This document shows, one piece after another, positions 49,378 to 60,559 of a DNA stretch of 64,000 nucleotides (positions are counted from its first letter, which is position 1; each line of letters begins with the position of its first letter). The notes beneath the pieces were generated by a model. That model did not search any database and had not been told where the DNA came from. It saw only the letters and a program-made list of their open reading frames with translations. The stretch is taken from assembly GCA_037501455.1 (NCBI GenBank), contig CM074858.1, positions 16,294,501-16,358,500 on the forward strand, read 5' to 3'. Both the position numbers and the translations under genes were made by a program. The stretch is from Lantana camara. Its lineage: Eukaryota > Streptophyta > Magnoliopsida > Lamiales > Verbenaceae.

Positions 49378-49829
49378 TCTCATGCATTGTTTGATTTTGG
49401 GGGTAACCCACCTTCTAGTCTACTTGTCTCTTTTATGCGAGTAACCATTACTTGCGTATGGATCTCTCTCTTCTCCTTTTTCTTGGGTGTGTGATTTTTG
49501 ATGCTCCATTGTCTTGAGAGACGACTTTGAGAGTACGAGTGTTCTAGCTCTACGGTAAGTCGAGGGTCGTGTTTCTACCGAGTTTCCAAGGTGATTCAAA
49601 AACCGTGAGAAAGTGTGAGTGGTGGAAGTCCGGTGACCCTCTCATCGTGCGAGACAAATCGGGCTGCTCCTAGCTGGAACAAAGTTGTGAAGGAGCCCTA
49701 CATCAACACTTAAAGAATCAAACCCCCTTGTGCTTGAAGACCTTTTTTGAGCTAACCCTCGTCGGTACACATGAACCTCGAACTTGGGTGAATACGAGAG
49801 AGTTGCTTGCAGTTCTAACTCGAGCAGTC

Positions 49830-49866
49830 GGACCTGGAGGACCAGGTCCTTTTAAAGGGGGTAGTT
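49830..49866 (+). promoter_or_regulatory. Hairpin and polypurine tract, element D
   Basis: GGACCTGG and CCAGGTCC form an 8-bp stem with loop AGGA, followed by AAAGGGGGTAGTT just before the 3' LTR start TGTAAC. The layout matches element A. Confidence 0.8.
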
Positions 49867-52646
49867 TGTAACATCCTGATTCTTCGACGTTCTAGGTACG
49901 AAGGTCACGAGGGTGCTAAGTGCGCATTTAGTTAATGAAGCATGCAATTATAAGATTTATTTGAATATTTGAATATTTGTTATATGCTTTATGTTTAAGT
50001 TTTAAGCGTTTGATACCTTTTACGCGTTTCAAGCCCGTTTAATCCCGTTTTTTTTAATTCCGTTTTTGGTGACAACTTGCCATGCATGAAATATGTGAAT
50101 TATAAATGTGATTATATGCTTTATATGTGTTTTATAACTTGTTTGGTTGAGTTTTAATTGTTTTGGTGTAACAGAACTTAAAGGGGGCCAAAGAGCATTT
50201 AACAAACCTTGGGTTCCGGGCCGCATTTCTTGAGCTTGGGAATTGGGATTCAAATTCCGACACCTCCATTGGACTTGTTTCGACGATTCGGGTACGATGA
50301 AATAAGCCTTGTATTTTTCTAGCTGTAGCGCCCCTAACACTACAATCCCGCACCGTTGTACTTCCCGAGTGGATGTGAGACCTAGCACTCGAGAAATACT
50401 TCGGTGAACTGACAAGACTATACAATACCAGAGTATAAAATCTAAATGCAATGGAGAAATAAACTTGAACAATTAAAAGAAAGCAATAGTAAAACGGAGC
50501 ACATATTATTAAGCTGAGTAAGTATTTACAGTGATAGATCTAAATTCACAGAAGAGTGCTTATTGAAAGATGTACATGCACTCTTGATAAACCCTAAGTA
50601 ACTAAGATGTGACACCTTAAAGCTTCAAGATACCTCTAAGACATTGATCTGTGTATTCCTGAAATCATGAGTTAAAAGAGTAGAGGGTTAGTCAAAATGA
50701 CTAAGTGACGGTAGTTTGAGGTCTATAATTATAAGTAAAGTATTGGTAAAATCTTTTGACCAAGATGGTCTTGGTTCGAAAATATACTAAATAATCACAA
50801 ATTACTATATGATAATAATATTCGGTTCATATTAGTTTGAAACAATAGGAGTAGGGGTAATATAAGTTATACTTTGGAAAATTTATGAACCGTTTTGAAG
50901 AAATGATTTTGATGCCCGCAAGCTAGGCTTCTCCAACCTTAACTCCTTAAAATCCGGGAAAATAGTAACGACACTGATCAAGGTATCGGTACTTAATAAA
51001 ACAAATACGATAATACCAGCCTTCACCCTTTAGTGTCACGTAAGGGAGTAAACCCTAGTGACGATGAACAATATTGTGGGAGGGACGTACCTTTTCCCGT
51101 CACTTGATGTGGAATAACCAACCTTCGGTTAGTCCATCACCAAGATCTAGTTGACGGCTGGTATAATAGTATACCTCGGCCCATGCCTCCCGGATTACTA
51201 CTTCTACCAAGACCACCGGGCCCATAAGAAAACAATAATTTTACTTGCAAGACGAGAATATTTACCGGGAGAAAGTACTTAGTACTTTCGGGTAATTATA
51301 TGAATTTTGGATAATACTATAATTTAATATGAAACATTTTTCCCATAAGAATTAAAATAATTTTATCATGATTCCAGTTGAAAGGATTTAAACCCTCACC
51401 TAGTACCGAGATTTAGGCGAAATTGTGAGGATTCCACTCTTCGATCCTATCGTCGCCTGAAAGTAAAAACTACTACCGTCTTAGGACTAAGTCTTACTGT
51501 TTGGAATAGTGCCCTAGAAAGCCGATTGTATATCCGCTTTGTGCTTTTCCTTATTGTAATCATAGACAATCTTTGAATGAAATAACGAATTGAGGTAACA
51601 CTTCTTTATATGCTCTTGTTTGGTATGCGTTTACTTTATCTGTGCATGTATAAGAACTCCCCTAATCCTGATGACTTTAGGACTCTACCATTTAGGTGAA
51701 ATGGTTCATGAAACGAGCCCTATATCGCATAAGTCATGATTAGTAAAATACTCCAAGCCGATGAGTCCTACCGACAGTGGGAGTGTCAACCTGACTCCTC
51801 TAAGGCTTGCTTGTGGGATCACATCCTTAAGAAGAACCACCTTGTTTCATGGAGGTGCAAAGTGTATAGTTGATACGTGCGTGATACATGAGGGTGCTTA
51901 CTTCAATAAGTAAGTTCACTGAGGTGCCCCGTGTAAGAACATTCCTAAATGGGAAAGGGAGTTTCTATTTCAGGAAATAGAAACTTCCAGATTAGGAAAT
52001 ATCTCACGAGTCATTGATGTGATTAATTGATCCTTAAGACTTGAGGTTCCTTGTCACTTTATGAGTTAACTCTGTAGTCTTAGGTATAAGCTTTAAAGGG
52101 TGTCGCCTTAGACAACTGATTCAAGGCTTATGCTGGGGCTGCACAAGTGATTCATGAAAGTGAATGAGAATCAAGAAAGGACCTACACTTGCATTAGCAA
52201 GGTGATCTCTTATTGTGTAAGTCATTCATATACCATATGGAGTCCTTGGCCAAGGCAGTAGATCAAGACATCAAGAAAAGGGTTTCTTGGATTGAGATCA
52301 AATGGATATGAAATGCACTTAGCTTTAAGACCGGATTATTAAGGTTCTGATTATTCCCTTACCCTAGATCTCGGTTGAGAGATAGTAAGTAGGAGGATTG
52401 TATCTCACATGAATCAATGACTTAAAGGTTCTGTCGAATCTGAACATTCCAATTCAGCTAGGGGTTAAACACCTGTTGCTAGACTATGGTCGTTTAATCT
52501 GTGGACTGATTAATTAATTAGTGAATTAATTAATTAGGGTCATTGCTAATTGAATTGAGAACCTAGAGGGTCACACACAACAACTTGGTTACATGAGTTG
52601 AGGCTTTAAAATGATTAAACGAGTTAATCGGGCCAAGAGGGTTCCA

Positions 52647-52729
52647 CACGTGTGAAACCACACGTGTGGGTCACGTGAGTGACACGTGTCCTTGTGACAC
52701 GTGTCCTTGTGACACGTGTCCCACACGTG
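52647..52729. promoter_or_regulatory. Seven CACGTG boxes upstream of a TATA-rich stretch in LTR H
   Basis: CACGTG cores lie at 52647, 52661, 52672, 52683, 52698, 52713 and 52724, most as ACACGTGT, and three are carried by a 15-bp tandem repeat. A (TA)-rich segment follows at 52731-52761. CACGTG is the G-box/ABRE core bound by plant bZIP and bHLH factors, so this is a probable enhancer-promoter. Confidence 0.82.
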
Positions 52730-53739
52730 TAAATATATATATTGTATATATATATATATATTAAATAATTAAATGTGTTAATTATTTAATAGACTTTGGT
52801 TTAATTTTGAATTAAAAAAAGAAAGTCTAATTTTGGAGAAAATAATCTAGTTAATTAATTATGAATTAATTAATTAGATAAAATAAGTTATTTATTTTAA
52901 ATAAATAAATTATAAAATTATCCAAAAATAGTTTGGATATTTTAGCTCTCTTGAAAGTTGATTTGAATTTGAATTCAAAGTCAAAGTCAAAATTACTTGA
53001 TGATCAAGTAATAGGAGAGAGGGACCAAATCCTTAGTCCATGAGGATTAGGAATTTCGGCCACTCCCTTCTAATAAATAGGGGAGCTCGAGCTAATCGAG
53101 AATTCTTTTGGTTCATGTGTTGAACACCATCCTTTCTCCAAGATATACGAAAACCCTAGGTTAAGCCTAAACACTAACTAGAGAACTAGCATCCTTACTA
53201 GTTAGATTGTAGTCAAGTTGGTGGACTATCTCTAGAGAGCTTCAAGTTAGAAGTTTGAAGATTCGAGCTTTACCAAGGAGAGGGGATGAAGCCGCGAGAA
53301 GAATGTTCTTGGGTGGCTTGAAACGCTTCAAGAAAGACAATTAAGAAAGTAAGTTTCTAATCCCTACGAATTTGGTCACACGATTGCGAGTCTTAGATCC
53401 TTTTTCTTGGAAAATTTTTTAAACTTCCGCTGCTTTCTGATTCGTGTTTTCCAACAAGTGGTATCAGAGCCACCTCGTTAATCGTGTTTCTAATTCGTCT
53501 CAATTATTCTGAATTTGGTAGAAATTCTTAGGCTTGATGCGATTGAGTATTTGTAATTGTTTTAGAAAGCCTAAATTACGAAACTATATTTTTTCTGAAA
53601 GTTTCTGAAAATTGGTTTTTGCAAAATTTATTTTTTTTGAAAAACTATTTTAGATTTGAAACTGTATAAACTGTTTTTGGATTTCTTGGATTGGTTTTGC
53701 TTTTGAACGAAAACACGAAACGAAAAGCCTGGATTACGA

Positions 53740-54000
53740 ACACGCGAAACCCCGCACGCGAAGGCGTCGCGCGAGCTGGCGGCGCGGGCTTCGCGCGCCA
53801 CCGCCCGCCTGCCCAAGCGCGCATGGGCGACGCCGCCCAGCACCCTCCCGCAACTGCGCGGGAGGCCCATTGTCGCCCGCACTAGGCCGGGAGGAGCCGC
53901 GCGCAGCAGCACGCGGCGTGCACGCGTAAGGCCGCGTGCTGTGCGAGCCTGCATCGCCCACGACCCTCTTCGCGTACGGGCCCCGTTTTTCTTCGTAATC
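53740..54000. other. GC-rich island inside copia H
   Basis: About 250 bp of very GC-rich, CpG-dense sequence (GCGCGAGC, GCCGCGCGC and similar) sits in an otherwise AT-rich interior. Long frames across it on both strands are Arg/Ala-rich and reflect composition only. No protein family is recognised. Confidence 0.75.
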
Positions 54001-57000
54001 CATTTTCGTGTTTCGTGCAATCTAGTCCCAATTTTTATTTTAATTTTAAAATTTTATTTTTTGAATATTTATTTTAATTTTTGAATAAAACTTAAAATTG
54101 GGATTTTTGAGAAATAGAAACGGTTTATATTTTGGGAAAATACATCTTTGATAAAATTATTAATTTTCAGAAATTAATTGGAATTTTATTGGTTTGAGTA
54201 AATTGGGATTTATTGAAAACTTTTATAAATAAGACTCGCATCAAGTCATGTTTTAAGTCATTAGGACTTGAAACGGGAATTTTAATTTATTGGCTAAATT
54301 TAAATTCTCGCAAAAGCATGTTAGATGATCATGGGTTTAGACTTATGTATGGTTTTAATTTATGCACATGGATGGTTTAAATTGGGGTTGGAGCCCTATA
54401 GTTGCGTTTTTCAATTGAGGTTGGAGCCTCACTTATGTGCGTACTGTTATGTGATTTATTATGTGGCTTTCCATATTACTGTTTTGAGGCCGGGGTATGC
54501 CCCGTGTAATTGTCTAAAGCCAATATGAAGATTGAGCCTTATTACTTTATGTCTTTTTCCTTTTATTGTAATTTGAGAGTAGAGATAGGTGGTGAGGTTT
54601 TATTTTCATTTTGGAGACAATGCGCCCATGGAGTAAGATGGACCACATTCAAGTAACAAGGAGGCCATAAGTGAAGGCTCCTCAAAATATTAGGGAGGGG
54701 AATCTCAATTGTAAAAATGTAATAGAGATAGGGCTCGTATTTTGTTACCGCTTTCCCTTATGTGATTTAAACTGTTTATGTGGCATGTATGTTAGAACTT
54801 GTGATTGTGGAGTGGCTCCCACATATCACGCATAAGATAGGTAGAACCCATGATCATTACATGTTAGTATCATGCTAGGACATGTTGTCTGTTTATGTGC
54901 TTGTTTGAAATGCATTTAAGTGTACTTGCATTAATAAAGACTAATAAAATTGGATAACATATATGTTGGTGAGGTCGAACCGGACAACTCTCCGAATTAA
55001 GAAAGACAATTAAGAAAGTAAGTTTCTAATCCCTACGAATTTGGTCACACGATTGCGAGTCTTAGATCCTTTTTGTTGGAAAATTTTTTAAACTTCCGCT
55101 GCTTTCTGACTCGTGTTTTCCAACACTTACTACTTGAATAAACAATGTACAAGAAATTTTTACTAAGCAAGGGTTATATTTTGGAAATCGTTATTTAATC
55201 CCCAATTTTTGGAAATTCTAGGTAAAACTTATTTCTAAAATTCCAAAATATTATTTTATATTAATATTTGAAATCTCTACAAGATTTTAGAAGTCAAAAT
55301 CTTTGTTTGAAATTAAAAGTCATAGTTACTATTGAAAAACGGTTACTATTTAATTTTAGGGGATTAAACACTTTTAAAACACAAAATCAAACACACACTT
55401 ACACACACTAGCACACGTTACATACACATACTTGAAGAACATCAAGAACATGTTTTTAAGTCTATTTAAATATTCAAAGGAGGTATGTAACACACCAGAT
55501 CATATTCATATTTGTAAATAGAATTTGAAGCATAATATAGCAAAATATACAATTCTCTATGAAAATTAATTCATAATTAAATTCTCTAAACATGCATTTA
55601 TTCTAACATTCAAGAACATGATTATGAATATTCAAACACATATTTAAATAAATTCATATAATAAACTTGCATTTTCTAATTTAATTTCCTAACTTTGTTT
55701 CATGAAAAGTAAATTCCTAAAGCATAATTCTCTAACACAATTTTTTAACATAATTTAAAACATATAAAATATAAATTAAATTGCATAATTTAAATATAAA
55801 ATAAAGCATAAATTAAAGCATTAAAAAAACTAACCTTGAGGGAATTTTGGAGGGGGATTTCGTGAGGCTAGGGAGAGGAAGAGAGTGATTTTTGTGTGTA
55901 GATTTGTGAGTTAGAAATGACTCATATGAGGGGTATTTATAGGTGGTAAGGAGGGGTCTTAGTGCAATTTCTAATAATAGGCAAGAGATGTGTTTAATTC
56001 TTTATCAAACAAATGTTTGGTAATTAGATAAGAAATGTGGAGAAATTATATTCATTTATTCAAAACTTTCTATTTTTAGAAGGACTATTTTTAGAAGTTG
56101 ATGTCATGGATGATGTCATGTTGAATAAAAATAAATATAAAATGGCATAAAATATATTCAATAGTCGAGAGACGAGAACTTGAAGTAGTAAAAATAATGA
56201 AAGAATGAGTGAAAAATAAGCTTCGGTATGATTATAAATGTGGAATATTTAGATTTTTGGTTTACAAGTTATGAACGTTAAAGATGATGAAAATCATTAT
56301 AAAATTATATAAACGAAGCTATGATGAAGTTTAAAGATTGGAAAATTTATCATAGTTTAGAGAAAAATTCAAGAAACGTTTTAAGTATAATTTTGCAAAT
56401 TGAATGAAAGCTAATTGTTTAAAATAAAATGATAATTTTTAAAAAGGAAAATATTTATAAAATATGCTACGGTTGGAATCAAGTTTTGATATATGTACGA
56501 AAATTTATAAAATACTTCAAGGAGCGTTTTGACTGTAATATTGAATATCAAAAAGTGAATGGATAAAAAGTTGTTTTACGGTGTGAATAGTGACTAGGGT
56601 TTTTAGACTGTTTTTGATACTACTCGAGTTAGGATGAGAATCATGGTTTACAAAAAATGTTAAAATCCTTGAAATAATGTGAGGATCTATTTGATTGTAA
56701 TATCGAGTAGGAAAAAGTGTTCCGAGGAATAAATTAAAATTTAGGAAAGTTCTAGGGCTTTAGGGGTAGTTTTGTAATTTTCAACCTAAAATTGTAGGAA
56801 TAGATTTTGAAGCATATGAAGGGATTTTAGGTGCTACAAAGGGATAAATACTAGATTTCTAAGATTCTATGAGAAGAGTATCGAGGTACATGCTTAATAA
56901 AGGAAAGAATTAAATTTATGAACTTTTAATTAAAACTATAGCACATAAGAGCACATAAGTCACATAAAATGCAATGCATGGAGAGAATAAATGGGGATCG

Positions 57001-57070
57001 AGATTATAAACGCTTCTAGATCAACCCTTTACTTACCTCTCCCGACTCGGCCCTGAGTACGGCTGTTACA

Positions 57071-57091
57071 ATCCTCCCTCCTTTAAAAGAA
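57071..57091 (-). promoter_or_regulatory. Polypurine tract, element F
   Basis: On the minus strand TTTTAAAGGAGGGAGGAT abuts the LTR start TGTAAC. It is similar in form to the tracts of A and G. Confidence 0.85.
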
Positions 57092-57098
57092 TATGTCC

Positions 57099-57575
57099 TC
57101 AGATTCTATTACTGTCCTTGAACAGTTCTGGATAATGCTTCAACATATTTTCCTCTATTTCCCAAGTTTGTTCTTCAATACCATTTCTTTTCCATAAGAT
57201 TTTAACGAGGGAAATCCTTCGGTTTTTCAATTCTTGGAATTTTCTATCCAAGATTCTGACTGGCTTCACTTCATAAGTGGGGTCGGGTTCTAGTGGTACT
57301 TCCTCAGTTGGTAGAATGTGTGAATCATCAGCAAAGTACTTTCGGAGTTGGGACACATGGAATACGTTATGTATTCCAGTAAGACTTGCTAGTAAATCTA
57401 GGTGGCAGGTTGTTGGACCGATACGTTCTAGTATGTCAAAAGGTCTAATGTATTGAGGGCTTAACTTTCACCCTTTCCCAATTCGTACAAACCCTTTTCT
57501 AAGAGAAGCTTTCAAGAATACCTTCTCGCTCACTGCAAATTCTATGTCCCTTCTTGGATTATCAGCATAGCTTTT
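57099..57575 (-). pseudogene. pol: Element F integrase C-terminal region
   Basis: The 57099-57356 segment has the conserved gypsy C-terminal run (VSQLRKY, PVRILDRK, ISLVKILW, EEQTWEIEENM, HYPELF), with chromodomain-like spacing. The upstream part to 57575 resembles the GPF/Y-type region but is interrupted by a stop. It is the C-terminal end of the polyprotein. Confidence 0.75.
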
Positions 57576-57579
57576 CTAC

Positions 57580-58600
57580 CTATCTTCGGCAGAGCCAATA
57601 TTCTAAAGACAATAAAACCTTATTTTTACGTTTCCACATCAAAGTGAAATATAGTATTTCATTATTTTTGATGACTTCAACCTTTTCTGTTGCTTCTTCT
57701 ATCCAACTCTTAGCAGTATTCTCTTGGGGTTTCTTTTTCTTAATTCCTTTGGCCTCATCCATATCCCAATATAATGGAGATCTACATTTCCTTCCATATA
57801 AGGCCTCGTAAAGTGCAGCTTGGATAGAAGCCTGATAACTGTTGTTATATGCAAACTCCACAAGGGGTAGGCAATCCTTCCAATTGTCTTGGAAGTCTAA
57901 TGGTTCTTTCAGATTGTCCATCAGTTTGAGGATTTGCTGTCATGCTGAAGTTCAGCTTAGTACCCATCATTTCTTGAATGTTCTGCCAAAGTTGTGAGGT
58001 GAACTTTGGATCCCTGTCTGATACTATACTAATGTGTACTCCATGCAACCGAATGATCTCCTTTTGATAGAGCTTGGCTAGAGAGTTAACTTTATCAGTT
58101 GCTTTGACAGGTAAGAAATGTGCATATTTTGTTAATCTATCAATGATAACCCAAATACCATCAAATCCTCCTTTAACCTTGGGTAATCCATAAAAAAAAT
58201 CCATAGTTACTTGATCCCATTTCCAAGTAGGGATAGGTAATGGTTGCAACAATCCTCCAGGTCTTTGATGTTCTGCTTTAACCCATTGACAAGTTAGGCA
58301 TTTCTTGATGTAATTGGCTATGTCTCTTTTCATACAGTTCCACTAGAAATGCCTTTTGAGGTCTTGATACATCTCAGTCCCTCCAGGATGTATCGTATAA
58401 CGAGTTTTGTGTGCCTCATTCAATATTTCTTTTCGAGTTATAAAAGGCACGCAGACCCGATTCTTGTACCTCAAGATCCCTTGATAATCTATTTTGAATT
58501 TTTCTTCAAGATCCCTTTCTTTGGAATTGAGACATTTCTGAATCCACTCATCCTGAACTTGAGCTTCCTTTATTTTTTCCTTTAGTGGTAATAATGCCAC
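57580..58600 (-). pseudogene. pol: Element F integrase
   Basis: The zinc-binding part (two His near TRYTIHPGG, then CLTC) spans 58250-58440 and is broken by a stop near 58343. The catalytic core carries D (TMDFFYG), D (VSDRDPKF) and E (ADGQ-like TDGQSERT) in 57845-58333. Immediately after the catalytic Glu about a dozen codons are missing and the frame shifts, with the sequence resuming at NWKDCLPLVEFAYNN (57580-57921). It is inactive. Confidence 0.85.
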
Positions 58601-58649
58601 TAAGTTTGCTAATCGAGCCCTTGAGACTACTTTTACCGATTTTCATAGG

Positions 58650-59228
58650 TTACTTGAAGGCTTTCCTGGGAGTGACGCTAAGCTTGATTTTGGAAGCGTC
58701 AGCCACTGCGTTAGCCTTCCCTGGATGGTACTGGATTATACAGTCGTAATCCTCCAGAAATTCCATCCATCTCCTTTGCCTCATATTCAACTCCTTTTGA
58801 GTAAGAAGGTACCGTAGGCTTTTATGATCAGTGAAAACTTCAAAAGTAACCCCGTAGAGATAGTGTCTCCATTTGGAAAGAGCAAACACAATTGCTGCTA
58901 ATTCCAAGTCATGAGTAGGATAATTCTCCTTATGAGGTTTGAGTTTTCTCGAGGCATAGGCTATAACTTTCCCATATTGCATCAGTACACAACCTAGTCC
59001 TTCTTAAGAGGTATCGGTATAAACCGTATAACCTTCTTTTTCTTCGGGTAACGTTAGTACTGGTGCAGATGTCAACCGTTGCTTTAATTCTTTGAAACTT
59101 TGTTCGCACTGTTCAGTCCATTCAAACTTTCTTTCCTTCTTTGTTAACTTTGTGAGAGGTGCAGCTATCTTGGAGAAGTCCCTTACAAACCTTCGATAAT
59201 AGCCTGTAAGTCCTAGGAAGCTTCTCAC
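58650..59228 (-). pseudogene. pol: Element F RT connection and RNase H
   Basis: 59004-59228 holds the connection to RNase H (SFLGLTGYYRRFV, LTKLTKK) and the first RNase H strand with its Asp (YTVYTD). 58650-58982 holds the rest ([36 protein letters not shown]). An in-frame stop lies between the two near 59003. It would degrade the RNA strand of RNA-DNA hybrids. Confidence 0.87.
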
Positions 59229-59435
59229 TTCTAATGGATTTCTTGGTATTTTTTAGTTTGTAATGGCTTCAATCTTCGAAGGATCTACTTGAACAGCTGA
59301 TCCCGAGATTACATGTCCGAGGAATGCAACCTTCTCTATCCAGAACTCACATTTACTGAACTTAGCATATAGCTTATGCTCTCACAAAGTACTGAACACT
59401 ATGCGAAGATGTTCAGCATGTTCCTCGGGCGTTTT

Positions 59436-60071
59436 TCAAAATACCAAAATGTCATCGATGAAAATGACCACAAATTTATTCAGATATGGCCGAAATATTT
59501 GATGCATCATATCTATGAATGCAGCGGGTGGACTAGTCAATCCAAAAGGCATTACTATGAACTCAAAGTGTCCATAGCGGGTATTGAAAGCTGTTTTAGG
59601 GATATCCTCCTTCCTAATCTTTAATTGATAGTACCCTTGGCTTAAATCTAACTTGGAATAAACTCGGGATCCTTGAAGGACATCAAATAACTCCTCTAAG
59701 TGGGGTAGAGGGTATTTGTTCTTTATGGTCATTTGGTTAAGTTCTCGATAGTCGATGCGCATCCGTAATGACCCATCTTTCTTTTTTACAAACAACACTG
59801 GTGCTCCCCAAGGTGATGTACTAGGATGGATATATCTCGATTTAATCAACTCATCAGGTTGTTTTCTCAACTCTTGAAGTTCGACTAGGGCCATCCAATA
59901 TGGGGTTTTAGAGAAAGGTTCTGCCCCAGGAATTGTATCGATTACAAATTCTAACTCGCAATCTGGTGGTAGCGAGTTTAAATGTTCTGGAAATACGTCA
60001 AGAAACTCATTTACTACTTCTACCTCCTCAACCTTGAGTTGATCCTTTGGCCTATTTTGGGAGATAGGCAA
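59436..60071 (-). pseudogene. pol: Element F reverse transcriptase
   Basis: The segment holds the Ty3/gypsy RT palm and fingers: [59 protein letters not shown] and the catalytic box FIDDILVF. A stop immediately follows the catalytic box. The thumb continues in degenerate form to 59228. Confidence 0.9.
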
Positions 60072-60522
60072 TGAATCCTGTAGCTTCTTTCTGAACCAAC
60101 TTTTTAGCTTCTATCATAGAAACTATTGCCACTGATCTTTTGTCTTCAGACATCCAACTTTCATCTTGTCCTAAGATGATTTCTTTCTTGAAACAATCTA
60201 ATTTAGCATGATATTTGTAGAGCCAATCCATTCCTAGGATGATTCCGTATCTTGTTATTAGGAGTTCGAAGAGGTCCATAGGGTAGTAATGGTTACCGAT
60301 TTGTATAGGGCAACGTTTATACACTCGATCCGTTATGAAAGAAATTCCCAAAGGGGAACTTACTTCGAAATTATATGATGAACATTCAAATGGAAAATTT
60401 AAATGCGCACACAAATTTGATGCAATGAATGAATGCGTGGCACCAGGGTTATATAAGACTTTAACTGGCGTGTGTAGAATATGTACCGTACCTTCGACAA
60501 CATCTGGACGGTCTGGATCCAC
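60052..60522 (-). pseudogene. pol: Element F aspartic protease region
   Basis: The fold follows retrotransposon proteases (GATHSFIA, LGMDWL, LDCFKKEI). The catalytic Asp-Ser/Thr-Gly triplet reads Asn-Pro-Gly in this copy, so protease activity is probably lost. The region overlaps the following RT frame by about 20 bp as delimited by stops. Confidence 0.83.
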
Positions 60523-60559
60523 GTTTCCATCTAATGCGTAGGCTCTGCCTTTGACCAGT

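Larger units (their letters stand above)
44867..50323 (+). mobile_element. Element D: gag-only gypsy element, decayed, 3' LTR cut
   Basis: The 5' LTR (44867-48039) starts TGTAATATCCCG and ends GGGTGCTACT. It is followed by primer site TGGTATCAGAGCCCC (48047 on), a gag pseudogene, the hairpin beside the polypurine tract (49830-49849), the purine tract (about 49853-49863) and 457 bp of 3' LTR (49867-50323), where element F is inserted. The interior is only 1.83 kb with no pol. It is inserted in the LINE; the right TSD lies outside the window. Confidence 0.87.
51498..55125 (+). mobile_element. Copia-type element H without coding capacity
   Basis: The TSD CTTAC lies at 51493-51497 and 55126-55130. 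The 5' LTR is 51498-53456 (1959 bp, TGTTTGG to CCAACA). Primer site TGGTATCAGAGCC is at 53459-53471. The interior (53457-54998) has no gag or pol and holds a GC-rich island. The 3' end keeps only 127 bp of LTR (54999-55125, two mismatches to 53330-53456). It is assigned to copia by the LTR ends and overall layout; no protein confirms the superfamily. Confidence 0.8.
50324..57070 (-). repeat. 3' LTR of element F, split by copia H
   Basis: Inverted, it reads TGTAGCGCCCCTAAC to GGCTGTTACA, about 3.1 kb without copia H. A donor-like CAAG/GTTAGT lies on the minus strand at 55834/55835. No GACCGT-type palindrome cluster was noticed. F is inserted in the D 3' LTR; CTAGC (50319-50323) is the left target copy, and the right one is not in view. 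Confidence 0.83.

Noticed and set aside
53628..54020. Long Arg/Ala-rich frames on both strands of the GC island
   Set aside because: They are open because GC-rich DNA is poor in stop codons; no domain is present.
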